From NCBI GenBank assembly GCA_964036045.1, contig OZ038381.1, positions 66,464,242 to 66,528,241 of the forward strand: 64,000 nucleotides of DNA. Reading direction: 5' to 3'. The position numbers and the translations under genes were made by a program. This document shows positions 11,390 to 22,760 of the stretch, in pieces (the first letter of the stretch is position 1; each line of letters begins with the position of its first letter). This DNA is from Eutreptiella sp. 'Long Island Sound 2002'. Its lineage: Eukaryota; Euglenozoa; Euglenophyceae; Eutreptiales; Eutreptiaceae. A model generated the notes under the pieces. The model worked only from the letters and a program-made list of their open reading frames with translations, ran no database searches and was not told the origin of the DNA.

Positions 11390-11704
11390 TTACATGAGCA
11401 ACTGCGCTAGGAAAGCGCTATGCTTCAGTGTCACAACCTCCGGGTCGACCGGGGGTATTACGCTGGCGATTTCGCTCAGGCGGTCGTCAGCATCAGCCAG
11501 CGGAGTGGAGACTGCTGGTGTCTCCGGCTCATCGGGGCACTCACCACTCGTAGTGTTAACCGAGGAGTACTCAGATCTCTTCGTGAGATCAGGGAGGGTA
11601 AGGCCCTTGTTTTCGGCCATCAACTCCTTGAGTACAACCTGATCAAGGTCACTCACAGGCACGGGGTTTAGAGCACCATCTGCGATGGATAGGAAACTGC
11701 TCAT
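11390..11704 (-). pseudogene. Element 1 pol ORF start, overlapping the PR-MT stop
   Basis: This 104-codon frame begins MSSFLSIADGALNPVPVSD and is rich in Pro, Asp and Glu with no known domain. Its ATG overlaps the TGA of the protease-methyltransferase frame as ATGA (11,704-11,701). The same overlap is kept in the second copy at 22,760-22,757. The frame runs into the RT fingers after a single stop at 11,390, so it is probably the true N-terminus of the RT-IN polyprotein. Expression could be by reinitiation or -1 frameshifting. Confidence 0.65.
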
Positions 11705-12516
11705 TCAGGGGCGAGCATGGTCTCCTGGGAGTCCTCAGGGACGTAGATGGGACCGTTTGGTAGTTCAGTCCTTCCCACGGTCATACGGTCCAAGAGGCGC
11801 CTCCAATAGGCGTGTTCACCTGTGGTTCCCCAGTCGGGGGTGCACAGGACCACTCTCGCTCCTTCGAGGGCGATTTCGGTAATCACCTTGGCGAGCTGGG
11901 AGAAAGGGGGGTTTGCGTAGCACAACCCCATTGATTTCCAGTAAAAGCGGTACGCATTGTTTAGGTTCCGCGAACAGTAGAGCTGCATCAGATGCTGCTC
12001 TTTACTCGCGAACAGTTCTACCTGAATTTCATACAGGTCCAGCTGCAGGGCGGCCAGTCTATTTTCCAATACTGGCCGCACCAACTGATAGTTCGCATTT
12101 TTGTAAGACCGGTTCACGTAACGTAGACCGGATTCTTTTAGACCTGACAGCTCCAGAGGGACAGAGTATAGGCGGCTGCCAAAATCGCAGTGAAGGGCGT
12201 AGGGACTTTGCAAGGACAGCAACTTCACCAGGGGGTTGAAGCGCAGAAAATCAGTGCCAATGACAATGTCAATGGCGTCGGTGTCAAGCACTTTGCAGTG
12301 CTGCGTCACCTCCTCACCGCCTAGACATACAGTCACATCAACCCTCCCCAGGGAATGGACGGTCCGACCATCCCCTACCCTTATGGCCACTGTTTTGGTT
12401 TTCCGGATCTTGGCTTGTTTTAACAAACTGCGGGCCACGATTGAGAGCGTGGCGCCCGTGTCCAAGACCGCTTTGTAAACCTGATCAACTATTTTGACGG
12501 TGATCCAGAAAACCAA
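11701..12516 (-). CDS. Element 1 protease plus NPPF methyltransferase-like domain (copy 1)
   Basis: This intact 271-codon frame is in phase with gag, which it follows after one amber codon. Residues 1-95 are a retropepsin: AVLDTGATLSIV (Asp 19) and DIVIGTDFL are the flap-bearing landmarks of the fold. Residues about 155-260 form a second domain: VELFASKEQHLMQLYCS, then FYWKSMGLCYANPPFSQLAK (NPPF at 202-205) and RVVLCTPDW. The arrangement of a 'DLFAS' block, then NPPF, then a hydrophobic strand ending in P-x-W is the one seen in the methyltransferase-like domain of DIRS-type elements. The role in this element is unknown. The frame ends in ATGA, overlapping the next ORF. Confidence 0.8.
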   Translation of the reverse strand: MVFWITVKIVDQVYKAVLDTGATLSIVARSLLKQAKIRKTKTVAIRVGDGRTVHSLGRVDVTVCLGGEEVTQHCKVLDTDAIDIVIGTDFLRFNPLVKLLSLQSPYALHCDFGSRLYSVPLELSGLKESGLRYVNRSYKNANYQLVRPVLENRLAALQLDLYEIQVELFASKEQHLMQLYCSRNLNNAYRFYWKSMGLCYANPPFSQLAKVITEIALEGARVVLCTPDWGTTGEHAYWRRLLDRMTVGRTELPNGPIYVPEDSQETMLAPE

Positions 12517-12540
12517 ATCTTCTTTCTCGGAGCCGCCCCC

Positions 12541-13060
12541 CTATTCCCCTTCAGGAAATTTCACTTCAAAGCCCGCAGCCTGCAGGCACTTAGAGTGCCA
12601 GTTGAGGCGGCGCTTCTTGGCGTTCTTGTTTCCCTTGTCAGCGCCATCGGCGCTGGGGGTAGAGGGTACGGTTCGCTTCTCCCCAGGCTGCTCACTCTTG
12701 GGGGTGGGGCCTGGTTTTCCACCTGTGGGGGATGCGGAGTTCCTTCGCCCTCCTCCAGGGTTACCCCCACCGGGAGTTCCTCCAGGGGTACGACCTCCCC
12801 CCCCCTTACCGGCGTTCTTACGCCGTTCTTCCTCAACCTTTTTTAGCTTCTCGGACTCGCGGCGTTTTATGTGGCACTCATCCTCATAGTGCCTCCTCCT
12901 GCCGCAGTAGCCACAGGTGATAGTGCAGCCGAAGTAGTCCTGGTGTTTGACCTCCTGACCATCCTTGGTCTCCTGCTTCCGCTGCAACTGGAGCATACAA
13001 GAGCCGCTTCCATCGCAGTCAGGGGCGTGACATGGTCCCCCCTTGTCATCCGTAGGCTGG
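12541..13060 (-). pseudogene. Element 1 gag C-terminus (copy 1), truncated
   Basis: This is the nucleocapsid end of gag. It has a CCHC zinc knuckle, C-GY-C-GRRR-H-YEDE-C, then a charged helix and a Gly/Pro-rich basic tail ending KFPEGE. The frame is cut at 13,060, where the foreign insert begins. The stop at 12,541-12,543 is TAG, followed by GGG GGC GGC, and the protease continues in the same frame. Confidence 0.85.
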
Positions 13061-13560
13061 TAAAAACGCGACGAGAAATTTTTCGACGTGAAATAGGTGA
13101 ATAGTTAGCGCCGTAACAAAGGTAACGCTCGTAGGACCCTAACGCCGTCCCTCTCGTCGTCTAACTAGCCGTAGGCGCAAAGAAAAACGCGTCGCGAGCA
13201 GCGCGTAAAACTGAAAAAGTTTTTCTAAGCCGCCGCGTCCCTTCGCCCTGCTTCCCTTCCTTTTCTTTCCTTCTCCATGCACCTACCTCCCCTCCCTCCT
13301 GCCCCCCCCTCACCCCTTTTCGTCGGTGTAGGCGACCGGCCCTGGGGGAAAAGCGGTCAACCCCTAGCAAGCACGACCACCATCTTCGCGGTCGCGTGGC
13401 AACACGAAAGTCAGAAATTTCACCTTGGTATTGCTGCTTGCCTGCTTGCGTGAGTTGCGTAGAGTTTGATTTTCTAAAGAGAAACATTTTAATTCTTTGG
13501 TTTTCAGAAAGTTTTCAAAGGCACGGAAAAACGGCAGGGGTTTTTCGCAAAGGACAAGAG
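13061..13560. other. Insert left edge, no gene seen
   Basis: Mixed sequence. A pyrimidine-rich tract runs through about 13,225-13,320. Before it there is a CG-containing segment with several TAACG words (for example 13,113-13,145). No protein-like frame or RNA is visible. Confidence 0.6.
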
Positions 13561-15376
13561 GACAAAAGGAAAAACACACACCAGCAGCGCAGACAACTGC
13601 ACAGCACAGCCAACCAGCACAGCACCGCAGGGCAGCACGGCACCGCAGGACACAGCACAGGGCGCAGGACACCACAGGACAACGCACAGCACAGCAAGAC
13701 ACCACGACACACCAGAGCAGCACCACCACACCGCAGAACGCCCAGGGAGACACCACAACGCTCAGGGACACGCCACAGCACGAGGCACCAACAACAGCGC
13801 AGACCACACTGGCGCCGCACGACAGGCCGCAGGAGGGCAAAGCAAACACAAACAGCACCGCAAAACGACAGCAGAGCACGACAGCACAGCACCACACGAC
13901 AGCACAGCGCCACAGCACACGACACAGGGAAGCAGGGCACCACAGCCAGCACAACAAGGCACCGCAGCGCACAGAGCGGAGAAGACAGGGAACGCACAGC
14001 ACGAGGAAAAGAGCACCACAGCACGCAGACACCACCACCGGGCAAAAAACAGCACAGCCAACCAACAGCACAACACAGCACAGCACGACAGCCCACAGGA
14101 GGGCAAAGCAAGCCCCAACAGCACCGCAACACGACAGCAGAGCACAACAGCACAGCACCACGCGACAGCACAGCACCACAGAACACGACACAGGAAAGCA
14201 GGGCACCACAGCAAACCACACCAACCACAGGGAAGCAGACCACGCGGCCAGACAAGGACACCGACACCGGAACACGCCACCAGCAGACAACCACGGGCCA
14301 CCAGACCCAGCACCGCACCACGGCACACCACAGGAAACAGCACAACACACAGCAGCGCACCACAGCACCAGGCGCCAGCAACAGCACGCACCACACGAAC
14401 AGGACAACGCGAGCGCACCAGCACAGCGAAGCACAGCACGGCAAAGAGCGGAGAGGACAGGGAACGCACAGCACAGCACCCCGGGACACACACAGCACAA
14501 AGCAGAGCGGCGAACAACAGCACGCACAACCGCGCAACGACAAAACACACAGAGCACAGAGCACACAGCGCGGGGGAACACCGCAAAACACAGCGCCGCA
14601 GAGCACAGGGCCCCAAGGCGACGGGCAGCGCCAGAGGGCACGGCGCAACAAGCAGAGGCACCAAACGAGCGCAACACAGCACGCGACAACACAACACCGG
14701 GCGACACAACGCGCAGCAGCGCGGCGCAGCACCGCACCCAGGGACACGAGCATAAAACAGCACACAGCACAGAGCACCGAGCGGCAGCGACGAAAACCGC
14801 GAGACACAAGGGGGGGGGGGGGGCAGCAACCACCAGGGAGCAGCCAACAGCCAGGCGGAAAGCACGAAAGACGGTCAAGCGCACGGAGAGCCGAGAAGCG
14901 GAAGGCCAACAAGGCAAACACCGCACAGCGCCGAGGCCCAGGGCACCCGGGGCCGGAAACCAGAGAAAGCCAAAGACAACGGGGGCGCACAAAGGAAGAA
15001 GAAGAAGAAAAAAAAAAGGAAAAAAAAACACCAAGGCACCAAGCAGGAGCGACGAAAAGCGCGAGACACAAAAGAGGAGGGGGGGGGGGGAGCAACCACC
15101 AAAGAGCAGCCAACTGCCAAGCGGGAGACACAAACGAGGCGCGAGCGCACGGAGAGCCAGGCAGCGAGAGGCCGAGAAAAAGAACCAAAACACAGCGCCA
15201 AGGCAACGAGGAACGGCAACAGCAGCGAGAGAGAGAGAGGGGCAACCCCAGCCCGGAGGGGGCCAAGCAATACAGAAAGACAAAGCGGCCAAAGAAGAAA
15301 AGTGAGGCGCACCAGAACGCGCCCGGGAGGCCGGCCCGCCCGACCTGGCCAAGCAAAGCACGCACACGCACACCAG
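13561..15376. repeat. T-depleted A/C/G-rich region with ~260-bp imperfect repeats
   Basis: The plus strand is almost free of T over about 1.8 kb and reads mainly as CAGCACAGCACC-like words. Direct imperfect repeats are visible: a block around 13,867 recurs around 14,133 (GACAGCAGAGCAC; offset about 266), and a block at 14,799 recurs at 15,060 (CGCGAGACAC with a long G run after it; offset about 261). The lack of T on the plus strand removes stop codons from all minus-strand frames, so the 600-codon Cys/Val-rich open frames here are not evidence of a gene. Confidence 0.75.
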
Positions 15377-15600
15377 CCGCCGTCCGGATGGACAAGTGCG
15401 CGCCCGGAGGGTACCCAGCCCCTACCGGCTACGGAACAGCCGCCGTCCGGATGGACGAGTGCGCGCCCGGAGGGTACCCAGCCCCTGCCGGCTACGAACA
15501 GCCGCCGTCCGGATGGACGAGTGCGCGCCCGGAGGGTACCCAGCCCCTGCCAGCTACGAACAGCCGCCATCCGGATGGACGAGTGAGCATCCCGCAGCGA
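15377..15600. repeat. 62-bp tandem repeat, about 3.5 copies
   Basis: CCGCCGTCCGGATGG recurs at 15,378, 15,440, 15,502 and (with CATCC) 15,564, with GGAGGGTACCCAGCCCC in each full unit. It abuts the 65-bp array but the unit is unrelated. Confidence 0.9.
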
Positions 15601-15611
15601 CCCAAAGCACA

Positions 15612-18600
15612 GCACACAGAGCGAACACACCGGTGAACAGGAGCCAGGAGGCCCAGGACACCGCAGGCGCGACACAACACACCGAGCAGGCACACCGTGC
15701 ACACGAGCCAAGTGGCCCAGGACACCGCACACGCAACACAACACACCGAGCGGGCGCACCGGTGAACAGGAGCCGAGTGGCCCAGGACACCGCACACGCG
15801 AAACAACAAACCGAGCGGGCACACCGGTGAACAGGAGCCAGGAGGCCCAGGACACCCTACACGCAACACAACACACCGAGCGGGCACACCGGTGAACAGG
15901 AGCCAGGAGGCCCAGGACACCGCACACGCAACACAACACACCAAGCGGGCACACCGGTGAACAGGAGCCAAGTGGCCCAGGACACCGCACACGCAAAACA
16001 ACACACCGAGCGGGCACACCGGTGAACAGGAGCCAGGAGGCCCAGGACACGGCACACCAAACACAACACACCGAGAGGGCACACCGGTGAACAGGAGTCA
16101 GGAGGCCCAGGACACCGCACACGCAAAACAACACACCGAGCAGGCACACCGGTGAACAGGGGCCAGGTGGCCCAGGACACCGCACACGCGAAACAACACA
16201 CCGAGCGGGCACACCGGTGAACAGGAGCCAGGAGGCCGAGGACACCGCACACGCACAACAACACACCGAGCGGGCACACCGGTGAACAGGGGCCAGGTGG
16301 CCCAGGACACCGCACACGCGAAACAACACACCGAGCGGGCACACCGGTGAACAGGAGCCAAGAGGCCGAGGACACCGCACACCCAACACAACACATCGAG
16401 CGGGCACACCAGTGAACAGGAGCCAGGTGGCCCAGGACACCGCACACGCAAAACAACACAGCGAGCGGGCACACCGGAGAACACGAGCCAGGAGACCCAG
16501 GACACCGCACACGCGAAACAACACACCGAGCGGGCACAACGGTGAACAGGAGCCAGGAGGGCAAGGACACCGCACACGCAACACAACACACCGCGCGGGC
16601 ACACCTGTGAACAGGAGCCAAGTGGCCCAGGACACCGCACACGCAACACAACAGACAGAGCGGGCACACCGGTGAACAGGAGCCAGGAGGCCCAGGACAC
16701 CGCACACGCAAAACAACACACCGAGCGGGCACACCGGTGAACAGGAGCCAGGTGGCCCAGGACACCGCACACGCGAAACAACACACCGAGCGGGCACACC
16801 GGTGAACAGCAGCCAGGAGGCGCAGGACACCGCACACCCAACACAACACACCGAGCGGGCACACCGGTGAACAGGAACCAGGAGGCCCAGGACACCGCAC
16901 ACGCAAAACAACACACCGAGCGGGCACACCGGTGAACAGGAGCCAAGTGGCCCGGGACATCGCACACGCAACAGAACACACCGAGCGGGCACACCGGTGA
17001 ACAGGAGCCAGGAGGCCCAGGACACCGTACACGCAAAACAACACACCGAGCAGGCACACCGGTGAACAGGAGCCAGGAGGCCCAGGACACCGTACACGCA
17101 ACAGAACACACCGAGCGGGCACACCGGTGAACAGGAGCCAAGTGGCCGAGGACACTGCACACCCAGGCAACCCACCGAGCGGGCACACCGGTGAACAGGA
17201 ACCAGGAGGCCCAGGACACCGCACACGCAAAACAACACACCGAGCGGGCACACCGGTGAACAGGAGCCAGGAGGCCCAGGACACCGTACACGCAACAGAA
17301 CACAGCGAGCGGGCACACCGGTGCACAGGAGCCAAGTGGCCGAGGACACCGCACACCCAGGCAACACACCGAGCGGGCACACCGGTGAACAGGAGCCAAG
17401 TGGCCCAGGACACCGCACACGCAACACAACACACCGAGCGGGCACACCGGCGAACAGGAGCCAGGAGGCCCAGGACACCGTGCACACAACAGAACACACC
17501 GAGCGGGCACACCGGTGAACAGGAGCCAGGAGGCCCAGGACACCGCACACGCAAAACAACACACCGAGCGGACACACCGGTGAACAGGAGCCAAGTGGCC
17601 CAGGACACCACACACGCAACACAACACACCGAGCGGGCACACCGGTGAACAGGAGCCAGGAGGCCCAGGACACCGTACACACAACAGAACACACCGAGCG
17701 GGCACACCGGTGAACAGGAGCCAAGTCGCCCAGGACACCGCACACGCAACACAACACACCGAGCGGGCACACAGGTGAACAGGAGCCGGGAGGCCCAGGA
17801 CACGGCACACACAAAACAGCACACCGAGCAGGCACACCGGTGAACGGGAGCCAGGAGGCCCAGGACACCGCACACCAAAAAAAACCCTCCGAGCGGGCAC
17901 ACCGGTGAACAGGAGCCAGGAGGCCCAGGACACCGTACACGCAACAGAACACACCGAACGGGCACACCGGTGAACAGGAGCCAGGTGGCCCAGGACACCG
18001 CACACGCGAAACAACACACCGAGCGGGCACACCGGTGAACAGGAGCCAGGAGGCCCAGGACACCGCACACGCAACACAACACACCGCGCGGGCACACTGG
18101 TGAACAGGAGCCAAGTGGCCCAGGACACCGCACACGCAACACAACACACCGAGTGGGCACACCGGTGAACAGGAGCCAGGAGGCCCAGGACACCGTACAC
18201 ACAACAGAACACACCGAGCGGGCACAACGGTGAACAGGAGCCAGGAGGCCCAGGACACCGCACACCCAACACAACACACAGCGCGGGCACACCGGTGAAC
18301 AGGAGCCAAGTGGCCCAGGACACCGCACACGCAACACAACACACCGAGCGGGCACACAGGTGAACAGGAGCCGGGAGGCCCAGGACACGGCACACGCAAA
18401 ACAACAGGCCGAGCGGGCACACCGGTGAACAGGAGCCAGGTGGCCCAGGACAGCACGCACACGCAAAACAACACACCGAGCGGGCACACCGGTGAACAGG
18501 AGCCAAGTGGCCCAGGACACCGCACACGCAACACAACACACCGAGCGGGCACACCGGCGAACAGGAGCCAGGAGGCCCAGGACACCGTACACACAACAGA

Positions 18601-21600
18601 ACACACCGAGCGGGCACACCGGTGAACAGGAGCCAGGAGGCCCAGGACACCGCACACACAAAACAACACACCGAGCGGGCACACCGGTGAACAGGAGCCA
18701 AGTGGCCCAGGACACCGCACACGCAACACAACACACCGAGCGGACACACCGGTGAACAGGAGCCAGGAGGCCCAGGACACCGTACACACAACAGAACACA
18801 CCGAGCGGGCACACCAGTGAACAGGAGCCAGGTGGCCCAGGACACCGCACACGCAACACAACACACAGCGCGGGCACACCGGTGAACAGGAGCCAAGTCG
18901 CCCAGGACACCGCACACGCAACACAACACACCGAGCGGGCCCAAAGGTGAACAGGAGCCAGGTGGCCCAGGACACCGCACACGCAAAACAACACACCGAG
19001 CGGGCACACCGGTGAACGGGAGCCAGGAGGCCCAGGACACCGCACACGCAACACAACACACCGAGCGGGCACACCGCTGAACAGGAGCCAGGAGGCCCAG
19101 GACACCGTACACGCAACAGAACACACTGAGCGGGCACACCGGTGAACAGGAGCCAGGTGGCCCAGGACACCGCACACGCGAAACAACACGGCGAGCGGGC
19201 ACACCGGTGAACAGGAGCCAGGAGGCCCAGGACACCGCACACGCAACACAACACACCGCGCGACACACCGGTGAACAGGAGCCAAGTGGCCCAGGACACC
19301 GCACACGCAACACAACACACCGAGCGGGCACACAGGTGAACAGGAGCCAGTAGGCCCAGGACACGGCACACGCAAAACAACACACCGAGCGGGCACACCG
19401 GTGAACAGGAGCCAGGAGGCCCAGGACACCGCACACGCAACACAACACACCGAGCGGGCACACCGGTGAACAGGAGCCAGGAGGCCCAGGACACCGCACA
19501 CGCAACACAACACACAGCGCGGGCACACCGGTGAACAGGAGCCAAGTGGCCCAGGACACCGCACACGCAACAAAACACACCGAGCGGGCACACAGGTGAA
19601 CAGGAGCCAGGAGGCCCAGGACACGGCACACGCAAAACAACACACCGAGCGGGCACACCGGTGAACAGGAGCCAGGTGGCGCAGGACACCGCACACGCGA
19701 AACAACACACCGAGCGGGCACACCGGTGGACAGGAGCCAGGAGGCGCAGGACACCGCACACCCAACACAACACACCGAGCGGGCACACCGGTGAACAGGA
19801 GCCAGGTGGCCAAGGACACCGCACACGCAAAACAACACACCGAGCGGGCACACCGGTGAACAGGAGCCAAGTGGCCCCGGACATCGCACACGCAACAGAA
19901 CACACCGAGCGGGCACACCGCCGAACAGGAGCAAGGAGGCCCAGGACACCGTACACGCAACACAACACACCGAGCGGGCACACCGGTGAACAGGAGCCAG
20001 GAGGCCCAGGACACCGCACACGCAAAACAACACACCGAGCGGGCACACCGGTGAACAGGAGCCAGGAGGCCCAGGACACCGTACACGCAACAGAACACAC
20101 CGAGCGGGCACAACGGTGAACAGGAGCCAAGTCGCCGAGGACACTGCACACCCAGGCAACACACCGAGCGGGCACACCGGTGAACAGGAGCCAAGTGGCC
20201 CAGGACACCGCACACGCAACACAACACACCGAGCGGGCACACCGGTGAACAGGACCCAGGAGGCCCAGGACACCGCACAAGCAAAACAACACACCGAGCG
20301 GGCACACCGGTGAACTAGAGCCAGGAGGCCCAGGACACCGTACACGCAACAGAACACAGCGAGCGGGCACACCGGTGAACAGGAGCCAAGTGGCCGAGGA
20401 CACCGCACACCTAGGCAACACACCGAGCGGGCACACCGGCAAACAGGAGCCAGGAGGCCCAGGACACCGTACACACAACAGAACACACCGAGCGGGCACA
20501 CCGGTGAGCAGGAGCCAGGAGGCCCAGGAGACCGCACACGCAAAACAACACACCGAGCGGGCACACCGGTGAACAGGAGCGGAGTGGCCCAGGACACCGC
20601 ACACGCAACACAACACACCGAGCGGGCACACCGGTGAACAGGAGCCAGGAGGCCCAGGACACCGTACACACAACAGAACACACCGAGCGGGCACACCAGT
20701 GAACAGGAGCCAGGTGGCCCATGACACCGCACACGCAACACAACACACAGCGCGGGCAAACCAGTGAACAGGAGCAAAGTCGCCCAGGACACCGCACACG
20801 CAACACAACACACCGAGCGGGCACACAGGTGAACAGGAGCCAGGAGGCCCAGGACACGGCACACGCAAAACAACACACCGAGCGGGCACACCGGTGAACG
20901 GGAGCCAGGAGGCCCAGGACACCGCACACGCAACACAACACACCGAGCGGGCACACCGGTGAACAGGAGCCAGGAGGCCCAGGACACCGTACACGCAACA
21001 GAACACACCGAGCGGGCACACCGGTGAACAGGAGCCAGGTGGCCCAGGACACCGCACACGCGAAACAACACACCGAGCGGGCACACCGGTGAACAGGAGC
21101 CAGGAGGCCCAGGACACCGCACACGCAACACAACACACCGCGCGGGCACACCGGTGAACAGGAGCCAAGTGGCCCAGGACACCGCACACGCAACACAACA
21201 CACCGAGTGGGCACACCGGTGAACAGGAGCCAGGAGTCCCAGGACACCGTACACACAACAGAACACACCGAGCGGGCACACCGGTGAACAGGAGCCAGGA
21301 GGCCCAGGTCACCGCACACGCAACACAACACACAGCGCGGGCACACCGGTGAACAGGAGCCAAGTGGCCCAGGACACCGCACACGCAACACAACACACCG
21401 AGCGGGCCCAAAGGTGAACAGGAGCGAGGAGGCCCAGGACACGGCACACGCAAAACAACACACCGAGCGGGCACACCGGTGAACGGGAGCCAGGAGGCCC
21501 AGGACACCGCACACCCAACACAACCCACCGAGCGGGCACACCGGTGAACAGGAGGCAGGAGGCCCAGGACACCGTACACTCAACAGGACACACCGAGCGG

Positions 21601-21908
21601 GCACACCGGTGAACAGAAGCCAGGTGGCCCAGGACACTGCACACGCGAAACAACACACCGAGCGGGCACACCGGTGAACAGCAGCCAGGAGGCCCAGGAC
21701 ACCGCACACGCAACACAACACACCGCGCGGGCACACTGGTGAACAGGAGACAAGTGGCCCAGGACACCGCACACGCAACACAACACACCGAGTGGGCACA
21801 CCGGTGAACAGGAGCCAGGAGGCCCAGGACACCGCACACGCAAAACAACACACCGAGCGGGCACACCGGTGAACAGGAGCCAAGTGGCCCAGGACACTGC
21901 ACACACGT
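15612..21908. repeat. 65-bp minisatellite array, about 97 copies
   Basis: The unit is constant at 65 bp (for example GGTGAACAGG at 15,761, 15,826 and 15,891). It contains GAGCGGGCAC, the palindrome CACCGGTG, AACAGGAGCC, GCCCAGGACACCG and a CACACGCAACACAACAC-type tail. Several variant classes exist: GGAGGCCC or AGTGGCCC in the middle; GTACAC or GCACAC; CAACAGAACAC or CGAAACAACAC in the tail; a rare CCCAGGCAAC tail at 17,160, 17,355, 20,152 and 20,412. Runs of variants recur in the same order, which implies block duplication. Because 65 is not a multiple of three and the minus strand has no stop words, all three minus frames stay open for up to 2,234 codons. Confidence 0.97.
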
Positions 21909-22478
21909 AGGGCGGCCGAGGGACAGGAAAGAACCAACACCCCATGGGTCGGACACACTGGGGCGACCCAGCCGACCCACCGGGCCAGTGGCAGGAGCGG
22001 TACTCCACGGCCACTGGTCCGAGCCCGGCCAGGCTGCATCGGGGACCAGGGCAAACGTCACCCGGAGCCATGGAAGCAACCGGTGACAGGCGAGCCGGTA
22101 CACAGTCCAGGAGGGGGTCGCCTGCCACGCGGAGCGGCCCCGCAACTCAAGCCTCAAGGGTGAGGCGGTCGTACCGTAGACAAGCGGGAGCAATACCCCT
22201 TGTGGTGAGAGATACTCCACACGGCTGGGCAGCCCCCAGAGCTGCCGCCCAAAGGAGGGGGCATGTGGCCCTACTCATGGACAGATGTGGGAACACCCTC
22301 CCACCTGGGACACATGGACCGGGTGGCCGCGACAATGCCTTCCCAAGCACATGCGGGAGCGGCTCAAGAGGCACCTAACATAGGGCAGTGGGAGGGACAG
22401 GACTTCCCCTTGGTAAGACCTTCTTCCTGCATTGTCAAAGGAGGCATCCTGAGCTCCCGAAGGTACCTACCTACCTAC
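21909..22478. other. Insert right edge, GC-rich unique sequence
   Basis: GC-rich sequence follows the array. It ends in short CTAC repeats (22,466-22,479) directly before the gag-PR-MT duplicate. No domain is recognised in any frame. Confidence 0.55.
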
Positions 22479-22760
22479 CTTCAGTCTCACAACCTCCGGG
22501 TCGACCGGGGGTATTACACTGGCGATTTCGCTCAGGCGGTCGTCAGCATCAGCCATCGGGGTAGAGACTGCTGGTGTCTCAGGCTCACCGGGGCACTCAC
22601 CACTCGTAGTGGTAACCGAGGAGTACTCAGATCTCCTCTTGAGATCATGGAGGGTAAGGCCCTTGTTTTCGGCCATCAACTCCTTGAGTACAACCTGATC
22701 AAGGTCACTCACGGGCACGGGGTTTAGAGCACCATCTACGATGGATAGTAAACTGCTCAT
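22479..22760 (-). pseudogene. Element 1 pol ORF start (copy 2), truncated
   Basis: This corresponds to 11,423-11,704. It starts MSSLLSIVDGALNPVPVSD, overlaps the upstream frame as ATGA, and is cut by the insert border after about 90 codons, before the RT. Confidence 0.7.

Larger units (their letters stand above)
11423..13060 (-). repeat. 1,638-bp duplicated gag-PR-MT block, copy 1
   Basis: This segment repeats 22,479-24,116 with the same length and orientation. Both copies end at the same internal gag point (CATCCGTAGGCTGG) and start at CTTCAGT followed by TCACAACCTCCGG. The two copies bracket the 9.4-kb insert. Confidence 0.9.
13061..22478. other. 9.4-kb insert within element 1
   Basis: This block is absent from the normal order of the element and lies between the two gag-PR-MT duplicates. 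From left to right it holds a short mixed region with a pyrimidine tract, 2 kb of T-depleted A/C/G-rich sequence, a 62-bp tandem repeat, a 6.3-kb 65-bp minisatellite and 570 bp of GC-rich unique sequence ending in CTAC repeats. No transposase, RT or host gene is recognised. The flanking duplication suggests unequal exchange, template switching or an assembly joint and not simple transposition. Confidence 0.75.

Noticed and set aside
13364-15636. 600- to 750-codon open frames on both strands (Gln/Thr/His-rich or Cys/Leu-rich)
   Set aside because: The plus strand is nearly T-free, so few stops can occur on either strand. The peptides mirror the low-complexity DNA.
14875-21579. 2,234-codon minus-strand open frame rich in Cys, Val and Pro
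   Set aside because: All three minus frames are open at once over a 65-bp repeat that lacks stop words, so the length is explained by composition. There is no domain and no start context.
15612-21908. Possible CRISPR array
   Set aside because: Units are contiguous 65-mers without unique spacers, the context is eukaryotic, and no cas genes are present.
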